DNA from: DASVNK01 sp036383895
GTDB taxonomy: Bacteria > Verrucomicrobiota > Verrucomicrobiia > Limisphaerales > SXQI01
Direction of reading: 5' to 3'
NCBI GenBank assembly: GCA_036383895.1
Contig: DASVNK010000025.1
Coordinates: forward strand, 1 to 64,000
Length of the DNA stretch: 64,000 bases
Below, piece after piece: positions 33,991 through 43,197 of this stretch. The notes under the pieces were generated by a model, which did not search any database, was not told the DNA's origin, and saw only the letters and a list, made by a program, of their open reading frames with translations. Both the position numbers and the translations under genes were made by a program. Position 1 is the stretch's first letter; every line of letters begins with the position of its first letter.

Positions 33991-35991
33991 TCAACGCGCC
34001 TTCACTTCCATTCCCACCAGGCACATATCATCGCAAAACTCCTCGTCGGGACAGAAGCTCTTCAACTCGATCAGCAAATCATCGAACGCATTCGACAGCG
34101 GCAAATGACTTCTCGCCCGCAGCGCGCCACGCAACCATTCCGGGCTGAGCAACTCTCCGTCCCGTTCCACGTCGTAGACGCCGTCAGTGAAAAATACAAA
34201 CCGGTCTTCTGGGTTCAACTCCACGCTCGCAGTCGTAAATTTAAACGAGTCAAACAAGCCGAGCGCCGGGTTCGATTTTCCGTTGGCGTTCTGCAATAGA
34301 TCCACCTCGCCATTTCCGGCGCGCATCACCATCGGCTTCGGATGCCCCGCATTCGAAAAATACGCCCGGTTCTCCGCCAGGTCCGCGATCATGTAAAACG
34401 CCGTCGTGAACAACGGCGTCCCGCTCTGCTTCAGGATCGAGCGCAAATCGTGATTTATCCGCCCCAGGAATTCGCCGGGATCAGTCGAGTTCGGCGTCAA
34501 TTCTTCCACCAGTGCGCGCACAATCGCGGTGATAAGTGCCGACCGCACGCCGTGCCCCATCACATCGCAAATGAAAATTCCCGCCCGCGTGTCCGACAGC
34601 GGCCGAATATTGAAGAAGTCGCCACCCACCGCGCCCGTCGGCAAATAGCGGTGGCAAAACGACAGCACGCTCTTGTCTGGCGCGACGTTCGCTGGGAAGC
34701 AGGGATACTGTTGCGGAATGATTGCCTGCTGGATTTCGCGCGCCATCCGCAGATCTTCTTCCATCTGCTGATTTTTCAGCCGCAACTCTTCCCGGCTGCG
34801 CGCCAGCTCAATGTTCGCCGCCTGCAACCGATCCTCAGCCTGGCGCTTTTCCGTGATGTCCCAAAAAATCCCTTGCAGCCCAATGATCCGCCCCTGCGCG
34901 TCGTGCAACGGAGTTTTCACAACGTTGACGTAAAGCTTGTCTCCACCCGGCGGCTTGTTTTCCTCCACCGTTTCGAAAATTTTCCCGTTCTGGATTATCT
35001 CCAGATCGTCCTTCTGATATTTCGCCGCCATTTCCGCGGGGAAAAAATCAAAGTCAGTCTTCCCCAAAATATCATTCAGCGAGCGCCCCAGCGTCTGGCA
35101 GAAGCGCGTATTCGCGAACGTGAATTGTTCGCTCAAATTCTTCCGGAAAATATTCTGCGGCAGCGTCTCCACCAGCGAATGGTAGAGCGCCTCGGAATTT
35201 CGAATCTCCTCCTCGTGCCGTCGACGGTCGGTGATATCTTCCACCGTTCCTTCGTAATAGAGCAGCGTTCCATTGCGATCGCGAACCGCCCGCACGTTCT
35301 CGGAAATCCAGATAATCGTGCCGTCCTTTCGGTGGATGCGCGATTCGAACCCAGTCACCACGTCATTCTTTTCCATTAACGCGATGAACTCATTCCGGCG
35401 GCCAGGCTCAACATACAGCTCGCTGCTGATGTTCGTAAGTCCCGCGATCAGCTCTTCCGCTGTCTCGTAACCATAGATCCGCGCCAGCGCCGGATTCGCG
35501 CTCAGATATTTCCCTTCGGGCGTCGTCTGGAAAATCCCTTCAATCGTGTTCTCGAAAATGCTGCGATACTTCTCCTCGGCCTGCAGCAACGCCAATTCCG
35601 CGCGCTTCCGCTCGATTGCATATCGGATCGATCGCACGAGCAGGTGGCTGTCCATCTCGCCCTGCACCAGGTAGTCCTGCGCTCCCTGGTGCACCGCCCG
35701 CAACGCCGAGTCTTCATCGTCGAGCGTGCTGAGAATAATAATCGGAAGATGAGGGGCGGCGTGTTGAAGGTCTGGCACCGCCTTATTCCCGCGGGCAGCC
35801 GCTACCGCAAGATCCAGCAACAGGACATCAAAATCCTCCTGCTCCAGCTTTTGCAGCCCGCCTTCAAACGAATCCCCCCACTCGAGGGCGAACTGACTGC
35901 GCCGGTCCTCCTGCAACATCTCCTTCATCATCCGCGCGTATTTCGGCACGTCTTCGATCAGGAGCACTCTAATCACTGCGGCACTACTCAT
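33991..35991 (-). CDS. Response regulator-PAS-PAS-PP2C (RsbU-like) phosphatase
   Basis: About 666 residues from the ATG at 35991. Receiver domain 1-130 with phosphoacceptor D60 in FDVLLLDLAVA and acidic residues in LLIEDVPKY; two PAS domains (about 145-265 and 275-395, the second with FDFFPAEMAAKY); a coiled coil ending in MAREIQQAIIPQQYP; and a SpoIIE-type PP2C domain (about 430-660) with VGGDFFN, DVMGHGVRSAL and FFTDGVYDVE, all metal-binding signatures retained. It is likely to dephosphorylate an anti-anti-sigma factor in a partner-switching pathway, gated by phosphorylation and by a PAS signal. No RsbW or RsbV gene is in the window. Confidence 0.92.
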   Translation of the reverse strand: MSSAAVIRVLLIEDVPKYARMMKEMLQEDRRSQFALEWGDSFEGGLQKLEQEDFDVLLLDLAVAAARGNKAVPDLQHAAPHLPIIILSTLDDEDSALRAVHQGAQDYLVQGEMDSHLLVRSIRYAIERKRAELALLQAEEKYRSIFENTIEGIFQTTPEGKYLSANPALARIYGYETAEELIAGLTNISSELYVEPGRRNEFIALMEKNDVVTGFESRIHRKDGTIIWISENVRAVRDRNGTLLYYEGTVEDITDRRRHEEEIRNSEALYHSLVETLPQNIFRKNLSEQFTFANTRFCQTLGRSLNDILGKTDFDFFPAEMAAKYQKDDLEIIQNGKIFETVEENKPPGGDKLYVNVVKTPLHDAQGRIIGLQGIFWDITEKRQAEDRLQAANIELARSREELRLKNQQMEEDLRMAREIQQAIIPQQYPCFPANVAPDKSVLSFCHRYLPTGAVGGDFFNIRPLSDTRAGIFICDVMGHGVRSALITAIVRALVEELTPNSTDPGEFLGRINHDLRSILKQSGTPLFTTAFYMIADLAENRAYFSNAGHPKPMVMRAGNGEVDLLQNANGKSNPALGLFDSFKFTTASVELNPEDRFVFFTDGVYDVERDGELLSPEWLRGALRARSHLPLSNAFDDLLIELKSFCPDEEFCDDMCLVGMEVKAR

Positions 35992-36248
35992 GCAGGCTCG
36001 GTCCAACGAGGAGACCGCCACTCTTCAAGCTGCTGGCCAGTCTTCTGCGACACTGCCAGAGCAAGCGGCTTTTGCAAGTAGTTCCCCGCACTCCCGTTCG
36101 GGGAATCCCTTAACTGCGAAAAATATCGGTCGACAAACTCCTTATTCTGAGCCACTTTAATCGTTCATCCCGCTTTTTCCATTTGCCAACCCGCCTTCCA
36201 GCAGGCATTGTCTCCGCCCTTTGAGATTCGTAACCCTGGGATTTACTC

Positions 36249-36491
36249 TTGAACGCTGAACTTACTCGCAAAGCTCTGGAAAAAGTTGGAAACCCGAACG
36301 TCCTCGTGAACATCGTTTCGCGCCGCGTTCGGCAGTTGAACGGCGTCACGAGCGGCGGTCCGTCCCGTCCGCTCATTTCCGAAACCGCTGGATTGGGCGC
36401 GGCGGACATCGCCCTGCTCGAAATCGCCGAAGGCAAAATCGGCTGGGAAATGCTCGAGGAAGGCGAGACCGAGACGACTCCGGTCGAATAA
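36249..36491 (+). CDS. rpoZ: RNA polymerase omega subunit
   Basis: 80 residues starting with a TTG codon (36249); no in-frame ATG lies nearby. VLVNIVSRRVRQLNGV, then RPLI, then ADIALLEIAEGKIGWE matches the omega subunit: the AL.EI..GKI segment is the conserved core that binds the beta-prime C terminus. Omega helps assemble RNA polymerase. A terminator (36514-36545) separates it from smpB. Confidence 0.88.
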   Translation: MNAELTRKALEKVGNPNVLVNIVSRRVRQLNGVTSGGPSRPLISETAGLGAADIALLEIAEGKIGWEMLEEGETETTPVE

Positions 36492-36513
36492 ATGCCTGCC
36501 CATTGATTCTCCG

Positions 36514-36545
36514 CAGCCAGAAGGGCATCCTTCTGGCTGTTTTGC
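36514..36545 (+). terminator. Strong terminator directly upstream of smpB
   Basis: An 11-base perfect stem, CAGCCAGAAGG (36514-36524) and CCTTCTGGCTG (36529-36539) with loop GCAT, followed by TTTTG. It ends rpoZ transcripts, but it also ends only nine bases before the smpB start codon. Confidence 0.85.
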
Positions 36546-36548
36546 TTT

Positions 36549-37013
36549 ATGGCCAAATCCGGCGACATCGTCACCAACGCCAAAGCCAGGCGCGATTACC
36601 ACATCGTCGAAACCTTCGAGGCCGGCATCGCGCTGAAGGGCACCGAAGTGAAGTCATTGCGCGCCGGTAAAGCCCAGATCGCGGATGCCTTCGCCCGCAT
36701 CGAGAATGACCAGGCCTGGCTCTACAACGCCCACATCGACGAATACAATTTCGGCAATTCGCTCAACCACGCTCCCAAAGCTCCCCGCAAGCTTCTCCTG
36801 CACAAATCTGAGATCCAAAAGCTCTTCGGCCTGGCCTCAGTCAAAGGCAACGCTCTCGTCCCGCTCTCCATGTATTGGAAGAACGGTCGCGTGAAAGTCG
36901 CGATCGGCGTAGGCAAAGGCAAAGTCCAGTTCGACAAACGCGAAGACATCAAAAAACGCGAATCCGACCGCGAACTCAAACGCGTCACCATGCATCGCTT
37001 CAAAGGAAAGTAA
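36549..37013 (+). CDS. smpB: SsrA-binding protein SmpB
   Basis: 154 residues, normal length. Binds tmRNA and delivers it to stalled ribosomes for trans-translation. N-terminal NAKARRDYHIVETFEAGIALKGTEVKSLRAGKAQIADAFA contains the OB-fold signature, followed by HIDEYNFGN and RKLLLHKSEI; the C-terminal tail KGKVQFDKREDIKKRESDRELKR is the lysine/arginine-rich helix that enters the mRNA channel. The start codon lies nine bases after a strong hairpin and has no visible Shine-Dalgarno. No tmRNA gene was recognised in the window. Confidence 0.97.
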   Translation: MAKSGDIVTNAKARRDYHIVETFEAGIALKGTEVKSLRAGKAQIADAFARIENDQAWLYNAHIDEYNFGNSLNHAPKAPRKLLLHKSEIQKLFGLASVKGNALVPLSMYWKNGRVKVAIGVGKGKVQFDKREDIKKRESDRELKRVTMHRFKGK

Positions 37014-37103
37014 TTACCCTTTCGCGCTGGAGATAGTCCGGTACAAGAAAAAAGGACCGGCGAACCGATCCCTCTCTGAAATCCAACGAACGTTCGAAAA
37101 ACC

Positions 37104-37394
37104 TTACTTCTTAGCTGCGGCTTCTGCCTTCTTGCCTGTTGCCTCCGGCTTTTTCCAGGTGCGCTTCAGCGGTTTCTGCACGAGACCCTTTTTGATGGCC
37201 GACGCAGTCACGCGAATGTATCGCACTTCGCCGTTCACCACCGCTTTTACGCGCTGGAGATTTGGCATGAACCGGCGCTTCGTGATCGCTGTCACGTGCG
37301 TGCCGATACCACCCTTTTTCTTAGCCTTACCGCTGCGCCAAATGTGGCTGCCTTTGATCGGCCCTTTTCCGGTTAATTCACAAATCCTAGCCAT
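37104..37394 (-). CDS. rpmB: Ribosomal protein L28 (bL28)
   Basis: About 96 residues from the ATG at 37394 (MARICELTGKGPIKGSHI). The next segments, KAKKKGGIGTHVTAITKRRFMPNLQRVKAVVNGEVRYIRVTASAIKKGLV, are the conserved bL28 core. It ends with a Lys/Ala-rich extension (about 18 residues beyond the usual end), which is unusual but matches basic tails of small ribosomal proteins. Upstream in-frame residues to 37436 are not needed. Confidence 0.95.
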   Translation of the reverse strand: MARICELTGKGPIKGSHIWRSGKAKKKGGIGTHVTAITKRRFMPNLQRVKAVVNGEVRYIRVTASAIKKGLVQKPLKRTWKKPEATGKKAEAAAKK

Positions 37395-37482
37395 AAACGT
37401 CCTAAAAAGACCGCAAACCATAATGGCCTTCCGCACTTAATCAAGCGCTTTCTCAGCCAATCTACGGGCCACTTAAATCCGC

Positions 37483-39075
37483 CTAGATATCCCGGGTTAC
37501 CTCGTAAATCGTCGTCGTCCCGCTGATCTCGTTACCAATGACCACCAAGGGCTTCCCGCTCGGACTATCCTCCGCCTTGATGAAGATAATTCCTTCCGGC
37601 CCCAGATCGCCCGCCTCACCGCTGTCCGGCGGCACCAGAAAATCGCGGAAGTTCACATAATCGGCCAGCACCGGCGCGCGTGGATTGCTGATATCATAGC
37701 TCGCGATGCCGCCAATCCGTTCAAACGCTACGAATGCATACACGCGTCCGAAAGCCTTTCCAACCACCACACCTTCGGGTTCCGGTCCCTTATTCGCGCT
37801 GCGGCCGTCAAACGTGTTGTTATCGTGGCTCGCGTTGAAAAACGCCGGATACAGCGCTGCCGTGATTTGCTCAAATTGGTCCCCACTATCAAAGACTAGA
37901 TTCCCAGCCGTATCGCGAATTGAGAATGACCGCCCGCCGAAAGAATGGATCACATCGTAATCGCCATCCCCGTCAATGTCGCCAGAAGCACGCGTCGCGC
38001 GCAGCCGACCAAGATTTGCCGCGCGTTTCAAATCCACCGCGTTCGGAAACCGCGTTGGATCCAAAACATAAGTCGCGTCACCTACCCGCGCCTCTTCATT
38101 GTAACCGGGCCAATCCGCCCGCGCATCCCCTTCATTCGCCATTACTAAATAGGTTTCACCACGCACTTGGTAAGCATCGATCGCATCCGGCAAATAAACT
38201 CCCTGCACCGGCCAATTCCGAATGTTGATCGCCGTGTCGCGGTCGCTCGCATCCAATTTGTTTGCCGGCAGGTTGTGGTCTTTCTTTCCGAGCGGAAGCA
38301 ACTGTGTCACTGCCGCTGAATTGATATCAATCACCGCCAGCGTATTGTTCTCCTGCAATGTGACCCACGCCGTCTTTGAATCATGAGAGACGGTGATGTA
38401 TTCGGGTTCCAAATCCTGGGCGACGGTTGCATTCGGACCATAAATCCGCACTCCAATCGGCACGCTAGAATTGAACTGCGTAAATCCTGCCGTTCGGACC
38501 TGCGCCGGCGTGAGCGCCGCAACTCCCCAGGACAAATCGATAATGCTCACCGATCCTTCTGGATCGACGCTCGGCCCGATCACCGCAGCATTCGCGTTGT
38601 TGTAACTGTTCGGCTCGCCTTCATTCGCCACCAGCACCCAACGACCATTCGGCGAAAAAGTCACCATGTCCGGCAGCGCGCCAACTTCAACAGAGTTTAG
38701 GAAGTTCAAATCACGATCGAAGAACACCACGTGCCCGGGCTTTGTCTTCGGAGTGTTTTCCACTGCCACCACTACAATTCCATCCCGCACTGCCACGCTG
38801 TTCGCCACGCCGCCGAACGGCAGCAAACTCACGTCACCAACCTTTGTCGGCGCGGTCGGATTGGAAATGTCCAACACATCCAGCGAAGCCGCCTGTGCAT
38901 TCACCACATAAATCCGCTGCGTCAAAGGATCATGCCCCACAATTTCCGCCGCGCCTTGTGCGAAAATCCCACTTTCGTAAGTGCCGATCGGCGTCAGCCG
39001 AATCTCGTGCTCGCGCACCGCCGCCGCCGAAACAACCTCCAAAACCGCCGCGATGCCACACAAGACTGTTTTCAT
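37483..39075 (-). CDS. Choice-of-anchor I family secreted beta-propeller protein
   Basis: 530 residues with a signal peptide. Repeated propeller blades (IYVVNAQAASLDVLDISNP, VTFSPNGRWVLVANEGEPNSY, YITVSHDSKTAWVTLQENNTLAVIDI, YLPDAIDAYQVRGETYLVMANEGDARAD, EPEGVVVGKAFGRVYAFVAFERIGGI) match the choice-of-anchor I family, often placed next to alkaline phosphatase or esterase-like domains. DIDGDGDYDVIHSF resembles a calcium loop. No enzymatic motif is certain. It starts nine bases downstream of a small membrane protein gene on the same strand. Confidence 0.85.
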   Translation of the reverse strand: MKTVLCGIAAVLEVVSAAAVREHEIRLTPIGTYESGIFAQGAAEIVGHDPLTQRIYVVNAQAASLDVLDISNPTAPTKVGDVSLLPFGGVANSVAVRDGIVVVAVENTPKTKPGHVVFFDRDLNFLNSVEVGALPDMVTFSPNGRWVLVANEGEPNSYNNANAAVIGPSVDPEGSVSIIDLSWGVAALTPAQVRTAGFTQFNSSVPIGVRIYGPNATVAQDLEPEYITVSHDSKTAWVTLQENNTLAVIDINSAAVTQLLPLGKKDHNLPANKLDASDRDTAINIRNWPVQGVYLPDAIDAYQVRGETYLVMANEGDARADWPGYNEEARVGDATYVLDPTRFPNAVDLKRAANLGRLRATRASGDIDGDGDYDVIHSFGGRSFSIRDTAGNLVFDSGDQFEQITAALYPAFFNASHDNNTFDGRSANKGPEPEGVVVGKAFGRVYAFVAFERIGGIASYDISNPRAPVLADYVNFRDFLVPPDSGEAGDLGPEGIIFIKAEDSPSGKPLVVIGNEISGTTTIYEVTRDI

Positions 39076-39083
39076 ATTTATAA

Positions 39084-39338
39084 TTAACGAGGCTTGTAGC
39101 CACAGGCCTGATGGGAAGCAACGGAATTCCCGCCTACAAAATGTGAAGATTGCGTGAGAATCACTTCAAACTCTTCGCTTTCCACCACGTTCGTTTGCAC
39201 AACGTCTGGCATCGCTGTTCCGCTCACAGAATTGCCATCGCTGAACAACAACCAAACAGTGGAAACAAGCAGCATTGCACCTCCTCCGGCTAACAATTTC
39301 CTGATCGCGCCCCTCCAAACACCAACTTCAAACCGCAT
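39084..39338 (-). CDS. Possible small single-pass membrane protein
   Basis: 84 residues. A basic N terminus (VWRGAIRKL) is followed by one membrane segment (about 18-33, GGGAMLLVSTVWLLF) and a 50-residue polar tail (VVQTNVVESEEFEVILTQS). I recognise no family. Support comes from its placement: it ends nine bases before the choice-of-anchor I gene and fills an otherwise empty gap. It could still be a chance frame. Confidence 0.4.
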   Translation of the reverse strand: MRFEVGVWRGAIRKLLAGGGAMLLVSTVWLLFSDGNSVSGTAMPDVVQTNVVESEEFEVILTQSSHFVGGNSVASHQACGYKPR

Positions 39339-39418
39339 TGACGCGATTAGATTAGGCGCCTAACTATCTCTTGTCTAGTTCTGCTTCAACTTTTCTTCCT
39401 CCTGGCTAGATTTCCTGG

Positions 39419-41227
39419 ATGCGAACCCCGCTCCTTCTTTTCTGCTGCGTCACTTTCGTCCATGCCGCTGAGCGCCAATTTGAAAACCTTGGTCGCGGTC
39501 TTATCGCCACACGCGCCGACCCCAACACCGTCGCCATCAGTTGGCGCATGCTCCGCACGGATCAAACAAGTGTCGCCTTCAATCTTTTCCGCGGAACTCA
39601 AAAATTGAATTCAACACCGCTTGCGAACGCGACCTTCTTCCTCGACACGAACGCTCCTGCCACCTCCGCCTTCACCTACATACTCGAATCGATCCCCAGC
39701 ACCGTCGCTCCCGGCCCGGCCACCTTTACTCTCGCTACCAACACACCACCCTACCTCTCAATCCGTCTCCAAACTCCCGAAGGTTATTCACCAAACGACG
39801 GTTCAGTCGGCGACCTTGATGGCGATGGTCAATACGAGATCGTCATTCATCAGCTCGGCCGCGGACGCGATAATTCGCAACCCGGCGAAACCACCGAACC
39901 AATCCTGGAAGCCTACAGACTCGACAGCACTTTCCTTTGGCGCATCAACCTCGGTAAAAACATCCGCGAAGGCGCGCACTACACTCAATTCATGGTCTAC
40001 GATCTTGATGGCGACGGCCGCGCCGAGATCGCCTGCAAAACCGCCGATGGCACAATGGACGGCACCGGCAAAATCATTGGCGAGGCCGAAGCCGATTGGC
40101 GCACCAAAGAAGGCCGCGCCCGCGGCAAAATTCTCGACGGCCCCGAATACCTCACGATCTTCGACGGCCGCACCGGCGCGGCGCTCGCCACCACCAAATA
40201 CATTCCATCGCGCGGCAATCACTCCGAATGGGGCGACGACTACGGCAACCGTGTCGATCGTTTCCTGGCCTGTGTCGCTTACCTCGATGGCACCCGCCCC
40301 AGTCTCGTCATGTGCCGCGGCTACTACACTCGCGCCGTGCTCGCCGCCTGGGATTTTCGCGACGGCAACCTCACCTACCGCTGGACCTTCGATTCCGACG
40401 ACGGCACTCCCGGCAATCGCTCTTACCGCGGCCAGGGCAACCACAACCTCTCCGTCGCCGACGTGGACAACGATGGCCGCGACGAAATCATCTATGGCTC
40501 CGCCGTCATCGACGACAATGGCCGCGGCCTCTACTCCACCGGCCTCGGCCACGGCGATGCCCTCCACGTTTCCGATCTCGATCCCACCCGTCCCGGCCTC
40601 GAAATCTTCAACATCCAGGAACGTTTCGATGCCGCCGGTGCAAATCTCCGCAACGCCCGCACCGGCGCAATCTACTGGAAGAAACCCTCCATCGCCGCCG
40701 GTCGCGATGGCGAAGGCCCCGGCCGCGGAGCCGCCTTCGACATTGATCCCCGCCATTCAGGTCACGAATGTTGGGTCGCCGGCGCAGGAATCACCGGCCT
40801 CTTCAACTCCCGAGGCGAAAAAATCTCCGACACCGCCCCGCGCACCTGCAACATGGCCATCTGGTGGGACGGCGATCTCCTCCGCGAACTCCTTAACGGA
40901 GTAACCATCACCAAATGGAACTACGAAAGTTCCACCGAAGACCGCCTCTTCACCGCCGCCGATTTCAATTGCGTCGCCAACAACGGCTCAAAAAACAATC
41001 CCGTCCTCTGCGCCGACATCCTCGGCGATTGGCGCGAAGAACTCATCGTCCGCACCCGCGACAACAAAGAACTCCGCATCTTCTCCACCACCATTCCCAC
41101 CGCCCACCGCTTCACCACCCTCATGCACGACCCCGTCTACCGCCTCGGCATCGCCTGGCAAAACGTCGCCTACAACCAACCCGCCCACACCAGCTTCTTC
41201 CTCGGCGCAACCGCCCCGAGGGATTAG
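39419..41227 (+). CDS. Rhamnogalacturonan lyase, PL11 family
   Basis: 602 residues with a short signal peptide ending VHA. The N-terminal Fn3-like part (NLGRGLIATRADPNTVAISWRML) precedes an eight-bladed propeller whose calcium loops read VGDLDGDGQYEIVI, YDLDGDGRAEIACKTADGTMDG, ADVDNDGRDEIIYG and LCADILGDWREELIV, the signature of PL11 enzymes such as YesW. These cut the rhamnogalacturonan I backbone of pectin by beta-elimination. The enzyme would act outside the cytoplasm. It has no linked SusCD-type or other pectin genes here; the convergent neighbour is a secreted Gfo/Idh protein. Confidence 0.93.
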   Translation: MRTPLLLFCCVTFVHAAERQFENLGRGLIATRADPNTVAISWRMLRTDQTSVAFNLFRGTQKLNSTPLANATFFLDTNAPATSAFTYILESIPSTVAPGPATFTLATNTPPYLSIRLQTPEGYSPNDGSVGDLDGDGQYEIVIHQLGRGRDNSQPGETTEPILEAYRLDSTFLWRINLGKNIREGAHYTQFMVYDLDGDGRAEIACKTADGTMDGTGKIIGEAEADWRTKEGRARGKILDGPEYLTIFDGRTGAALATTKYIPSRGNHSEWGDDYGNRVDRFLACVAYLDGTRPSLVMCRGYYTRAVLAAWDFRDGNLTYRWTFDSDDGTPGNRSYRGQGNHNLSVADVDNDGRDEIIYGSAVIDDNGRGLYSTGLGHGDALHVSDLDPTRPGLEIFNIQERFDAAGANLRNARTGAIYWKKPSIAAGRDGEGPGRGAAFDIDPRHSGHECWVAGAGITGLFNSRGEKISDTAPRTCNMAIWWDGDLLRELLNGVTITKWNYESSTEDRLFTAADFNCVANNGSKNNPVLCADILGDWREELIVRTRDNKELRIFSTTIPTAHRFTTLMHDPVYRLGIAWQNVAYNQPAHTSFFLGATAPRD

Positions 41228-41230
41228 AGG

Positions 41231-42322
41231 CTATTTCAGATCCACGCGCTTCCCAGTTTCCGCCGACAACCGCGCCGCATCCAAAATTTCCGTTACAACC
41301 ATATTCACCTCCAAGGAAGACAATCCACTTGGCTTAATCTCGCCGCGTACCACCGCAGCCAAATACGATAACGGGTCCGCTTCCGCTCCGCGCAATGGGG
41401 TTGGCGCCTTCTCTGTTTCCGCTTCGCGCCCTATTCGCACTCGCATCTGATTGGCGCGTGGGACGAAGATCGTTCCGGTCTGGCCGTAAATCTCCATGTC
41501 CTTTCGGTCGAACGGCCAATTCCACGACGCCTGGATAATCCCCTGCGCGTTCGGATACGTCAGCACGATGGTCGCTTCATCGTCGACCTTCGGATACACC
41601 TGCGGCTTCATCGTCTGAGTCACCGCGAACACCGAAGTCGGCCGCTGCCCCTTCATCAGCCACGTCATTAAGTTCGCCCCATAACAACCAAAATCCGTCA
41701 ACGCTCCGCCGCCGTTCAACTTCGGATCCGTCAGCCACGCGAGGAACTCCTCCGAACACCCAATCTCCCGCGGCCCGCGATGACCGTCATGCACCACCAT
41801 CTTCCGAATCTCACCCACCGCATTTTGCTCGTTCACCATCCGGTAGGCCTCGTGATTCCCCGAATACCACGTCGTCTCGTAATTAACGAGCACCTGAATC
41901 CCATGCTTCATCGCCGCCGCCTCTATCGCCCGCGCATGCTCCATATTTACCGCCAGCGGCTTCTCCATCATCACCGCCAACTTGTGCTTCGCGCATTCCT
42001 CCACCACCTCCTTGTGCTCGAACGTGCTCGTGAAGATCGCCGCCGCCTGGACGTTCGTTTTCGCCATCAGCGCCGCCACCGAATCGTAAAACAACTCCCG
42101 CTCCAGTTTGTAATTCTGGCGATACTTCTCCGCCAGCGCCCGATCCTTCTCCACAATTCCCACCAGCCGAATATCACTTCGCCCCCGCGCACTCGGCACA
42201 AACCCGCGCGCATGATCATGACTCAAGCCTATAATCGCGAACCGCACCGGCTCCTTCTCTTGTGCGAACGAGCTTATGCCCACCAACATCGCTGCGAAAA
42301 CCGCGTATACCCACGTCCTCAT
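41231..42322 (-). CDS. Exported Gfo/Idh/MocA-family oxidoreductase
   Basis: 363 residues. Opens with a signal peptide (YAVFAAMLVGISSFAQ) and then the Rossmann motif FAIIGLSHDHARGF, with FTSTFEHKEVVEECAKHKLAVMMEKPLAV holding the EKP motif and LNGGGALTDFGCYGANLMTWL in the substrate domain. An exported member of this family needs a tightly bound cofactor, as in periplasmic Gfo/Idh enzymes that make or remove keto sugars. It is convergent with the PL11 lyase, three bases apart. Substrate unknown. Confidence 0.9.
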   Translation of the reverse strand: MRTWVYAVFAAMLVGISSFAQEKEPVRFAIIGLSHDHARGFVPSARGRSDIRLVGIVEKDRALAEKYRQNYKLERELFYDSVAALMAKTNVQAAAIFTSTFEHKEVVEECAKHKLAVMMEKPLAVNMEHARAIEAAAMKHGIQVLVNYETTWYSGNHEAYRMVNEQNAVGEIRKMVVHDGHRGPREIGCSEEFLAWLTDPKLNGGGALTDFGCYGANLMTWLMKGQRPTSVFAVTQTMKPQVYPKVDDEATIVLTYPNAQGIIQASWNWPFDRKDMEIYGQTGTIFVPRANQMRVRIGREAETEKAPTPLRGAEADPLSYLAAVVRGEIKPSGLSSLEVNMVVTEILDAARLSAETGKRVDLK

Positions 42323-42447
42323 ATCTCGAACGAATAGAAGCCTTCTGGCTTGAACTCAATCATCTTTGTCATTCCTTGGTATTTGGCCTTTGGTCATTCT
42401 TCGTACGCTTGCCCGCCTTTAAGCGTGAGCTATCCTATCCGTAAGGA

Positions 42448-42852
42448 ATGAGCACATCGCGCCAGATCAAAGAAGAACAACGCGTCGCCGGCCAACAAAA
42501 GACCATCATCGGCGAACTCCAAGCCCTCTCCAAAGACATCGAACGTTGCGACAAAACTGTCCAGGGCCTCCGCGCCGAACTCCTCGCGGTCAACGAGCGT
42601 CACGCCAACCGCTCCACCACCCAGGATGATATCGCCTACCTCGAAGATCTCCTCGCCTGCGCCCGCAAAAAACTCGTCTGGGAAAAACAAATCACCAGCC
42701 TCCAAAAGCGCACCCCCGAACTCATGCAGCGCGTCGAAGCCCTCGTGAACCACCCCAACAGCAATCCCGACGAAGAAACCCGCAGCGCCCTCATGACCTC
42801 CCTCACCCAGGTCCAAGCCTCCATGAAGCGCCTCAACGAGGTAAAAATATAA
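42448..42852 (+). CDS. Coiled-coil protein, function unknown
   Basis: 134 residues, strongly helical with heptad-like spacing (QKTIIGELQALSKDIERCDKTVQGLRAELLAVNE and LARKKLVWEKQITSLQKRTPELMQRVEALV). Not recognised. Its last 50 bases are repeated imperfectly at 43602-43650, on the far side of the toxin-antitoxin pair, where the reading frame NEVKM-stop mirrors the true end NEVKI-stop. Confidence 0.6.
   Translation: MSTSRQIKEEQRVAGQQKTIIGELQALSKDIERCDKTVQGLRAELLAVNERHANRSTTQDDIAYLEDLLACARKKLVWEKQITSLQKRTPELMQRVEALVNHPNSNPDEETRSALMTSLTQVQASMKRLNEVKI
42802..42852 (+). repeat. Imperfect direct repeat, copy 1 (3' end of the coiled-coil gene)
   Basis: Aligns with 43602-43650. Shared blocks are CTCACC, CAGGTC, CTC and GAA, then TCAACGAGGT and AAAAT.TAA. 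The copies bracket the toxin-antitoxin genes. Confidence 0.6.
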
Positions 42853-42939
42853 ACTTAACCACCACTCGAAAGTTTCGGGTGAACCGGGTCATCCCGTAAA
42901 CATCTTGAAAACCTCAACGTTTCGTAAGAAAATTCGGCC

Positions 42940-43197
42940 ATGAGCGCCACAGCGATACGGGAGAAGAGGGAAACCACGCTCCCGCAGGACGTCGCCGATG
43001 CGGCGGGACTGGAGCCTGGCGATCAAGTGGATTGGCGATTTGAAGGAGGCGAGATTCGCGGAAGAAAACTGCGGAAGGCTGAGTCAGTTACCCTCGGTGT
43101 CAACGACGTGGCTAAAGGCGGAATCCTGCCCGACGGTTGGAAAATCGATCCGGCTGAAATCGCCGCCGCAGTACGTGAGGAGCGAGACGAAACGTGA
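42940..43197 (+). CDS. AbrB/SpoVT-type antitoxin
   Basis: 85 residues. The N-terminal IREKRETTLPQDVADAAGLEPGDQVDWRFEGGEI is a swapped-hairpin AbrB DNA-binding fold as found in VapB and MazE-type antitoxins. The remaining tail (ILPDGWKIDPAEIAAAVREERDE) would wrap the toxin. Its stop overlaps the PIN gene start by four bases (GTGA). Autoregulation with the toxin is expected from the family. The coding strand is G-rich, unlike the C-rich neighbours, suggesting transfer. Confidence 0.82.
   Translation: MSATAIREKRETTLPQDVADAAGLEPGDQVDWRFEGGEIRGRKLRKAESVTLGVNDVAKGGILPDGWKIDPAEIAAAVREERDET

Noticed and set aside
36022..37103. tmRNA gene near smpB
   Set aside because: No tRNA-Ala-like acceptor pair or tag-coding frame could be found in the spaces around smpB.
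39621..40904. 427-residue + frame rich in Pro/Ser/Thr inside the PL11 lyase gene, and a 317-residue minus frame at 39803-40756
   Set aside because: Both are alternative frames of the lyase; their composition is low-complexity, which is typical of shadow frames.
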